64,000 bases of DNA from Heliopora coerulea (lineage: Eukaryota; Cnidaria; Anthozoa; Scleralcyonacea; Helioporidae): the NCBI GenBank assembly GCA_030142905.1, contig JASJOG010000295.1, forward strand, positions 62,001-126,000, in the 5' to 3' direction. The notes beneath the pieces were generated by a model, which was not told the origin of the DNA, searched no databases, and worked only from the letters and a program-made list of their open reading frames with translations. Below, piece after piece: positions 62,935 to 64,000 of this stretch. Position numbers and translations under genes: made by a program. Numbering within the stretch: the first letter of the stretch is position 1; each line of letters starts with the position of its first letter.

Positions 62935-63553
62935 CAGTGACCTGCCCCTCAACCGAGACAGATCTCTAAGGACACCTCTCTATGATGGACACTATGTTTG
63001 GTTCCGGCCGTTTATCCATTATTTCACTATGACCAAACTCTCTCTAAGTTGGACACCTCTCTAAGACGGAATCACGTTTGGTCCCGGCCATTTATCCATT
63101 AATTCACCAACACCTCTTTAAAACGGACAACGGACACTATTCAGGTGGAAGAACGTTCAAAATACCTCCCAGGGTGGACAGGTAATAGCTGACTTATAGA
63201 TTCGGATAATGAAACTTGAATATGTCACAATAATGAAAACAAATTGCCATTTATATGCTAATGAACTTTGTAAATATTTATTCTCTGATGATGTCCTAAG
63301 ACGCGACGAAACGTTAAAAATATTAAAACCTTTTTAAAATGCCTGTTATTCGTACTTTTTGCTGGGCTTTACTGTTATTTTAAGAAAACAATATTTCGGT
63401 AGAAATATTGGCGCTACATGAGTGGCCGAAGCTTCATCGTTTTAATCCTCATGGTCGGTTTCAGATTACGTCATCACCCTCTAAGACGGACACTAGTCTA
63501 CGACGAACCTTAAAAGTGGTCCCAAAGCGACCCATTTTAGAGGGAGTTTACTG
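62935..63553. mobile_element. Possible pogo/Tc1-type MITE with nested hammerhead-like relic
   Basis: Flanked by TA at both ends. It starts CAGTGACCTGCCCCTC and ends GAGGGAGTTTACTG, which pair partly. The body contains several CTCTCTAAGACGGACAC / TTTGGTCCCGGCC repeats typical of such ends. A segment at 63283-63375 (CTGATGATGTCC...CGACGAAACGTT) resembles the terminus of a Penelope-like element. Confidence 0.55.
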
Positions 63554-63670
63554 TACTCTTCTCTGCACTCGATTTACTCTAAGTAAGAGTATCAACGAAG
63601 TTTTAAGATATCTTATGTTTTAGGACACAACAGTACTCCCGCAAATATTGACTGAACCAGTTGTTATATA

Positions 63671-64000
63671 CAGTGGCGCATCAGCAGGGTAGGTGACTTG
63701 CCCACCAGAGAAAATGATTTAGGAAAAGTTGAAAAGAGAGGAAAGAAGGAAGGATGGAAGGAACAGATCGATATGGAAAGAATTAACAAAGGAATTTACG
63801 AAGGTAAGGATTTACCGATTTGGGAAGATAATAAAGAGCTTTAGAACTATTGGAAGGGTTTTAGGAAGAATGGAAGACATCTAGGAAAAAATGAATTTAG
63901 GAAGGAATGTGTTTAGAAATGAAGGAATTTAGGAAGGAAAAATAGATCTTTAGGGAAAGAACAACTTAGGAAAAAATTGATTCAGGAAGGATTAAGGGGT
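63671..64000. repeat. hAT-like end and purine-rich repeat running off the window
   Basis: CAGTGGCGCATCAGCAGGG at 63671 looks like a hAT-type 5' end, with its partner end outside the window. The rest is rich in GGAAGGA/TTTAGGAA words, a degenerate purine-rich tandem repeat. Confidence 0.6.

Noticed and set aside
1..64000. tRNA or rRNA genes
   Set aside because: I found no cloverleaf with conserved A/B boxes and no rRNA core sequence. The only tRNA-related signal is the Gypsy primer-binding site.

Overview
This window looks like nuclear DNA of an early-branching metazoan, most likely a cnidarian. There are no bacterial-style operons. The evidence for a metazoan is a spliced fibrinogen-related gene, a C-type lectin exon, TTAGGG-type telomeric repeats, and a dense mix of animal mobile elements: Polinton/Maverick, Ty3/Gypsy, Penelope-like, hAT, mariner-like, Crypton and non-LTR. 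The taxon is an inference from element content, not proven.

Layout. 1-3244: compound (ATC)n microsatellite mixed with a ~24-bp minisatellite, present as two tandem copies of a 1753-bp block. 3245-11510 and 29356-31138: one ~380-bp-monomer satellite array, split by an 17.8-kb insertion. 11511-29355: a complete Polinton (adintovirus-like) with 936-bp terminal inverted repeats (one mismatch seen), AG...CT ends and a 6-bp target duplication with one mismatch. 31139-32614: mariner/IS630-like transposase gene cut off against the satellite. 32819-35725: decayed Penelope-like element with inverted terminal repeats, interrupted by a 5'-truncated non-LTR element. 36014-36053: hammerhead ribozyme motif. 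37552-37946: C-type lectin exon. 39381-43869: apparently intact, very young Ty3/Gypsy element. 44.5-49.7 kb: hAT elements, a MITE carrying telomeric repeats, and a broken Crypton-type tyrosine recombinase gene. 49.8-53.4 kb: Penelope-like fragments including a ~1.1-kb head-to-head inverted pair. 54-58 kb: integrase-like fragment, two hAT MITEs and a dispersed repeat. 59605-62419: two exons of a fibrinogen-related gene on the minus strand. 62.9-64 kb: more transposon ends and purine-rich DNA.

Inside the Polinton, the left block is transcribed leftward (protein-primed DNA polymerase, SAP/NUMOD1-like protein, small membrane and coiled-coil proteins, fibre, penton-like protein). The right block runs rightward (integrase with chromodomain, membrane-tailed 440-aa protein, major capsid, packaging ATPase, 172-aa protein), followed by two small leftward genes, one with a dual acylation N-terminus. 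Together they make a virus-like replication, integration and virion set. At least six genes are interrupted by stops or frame changes, so this copy is unlikely to work alone.

The most unusual signal is a family of about 30 short GC-rich mini-hairpins (4-7 bp stems, usually 3-nt loops) scattered through this AT-rich element. Several are joined in the same order with the same spacers, and several lie in frame inside coding regions. They resemble in principle the palindromic elements that insert into Rickettsia genes. I did not see them in the flanking genome.
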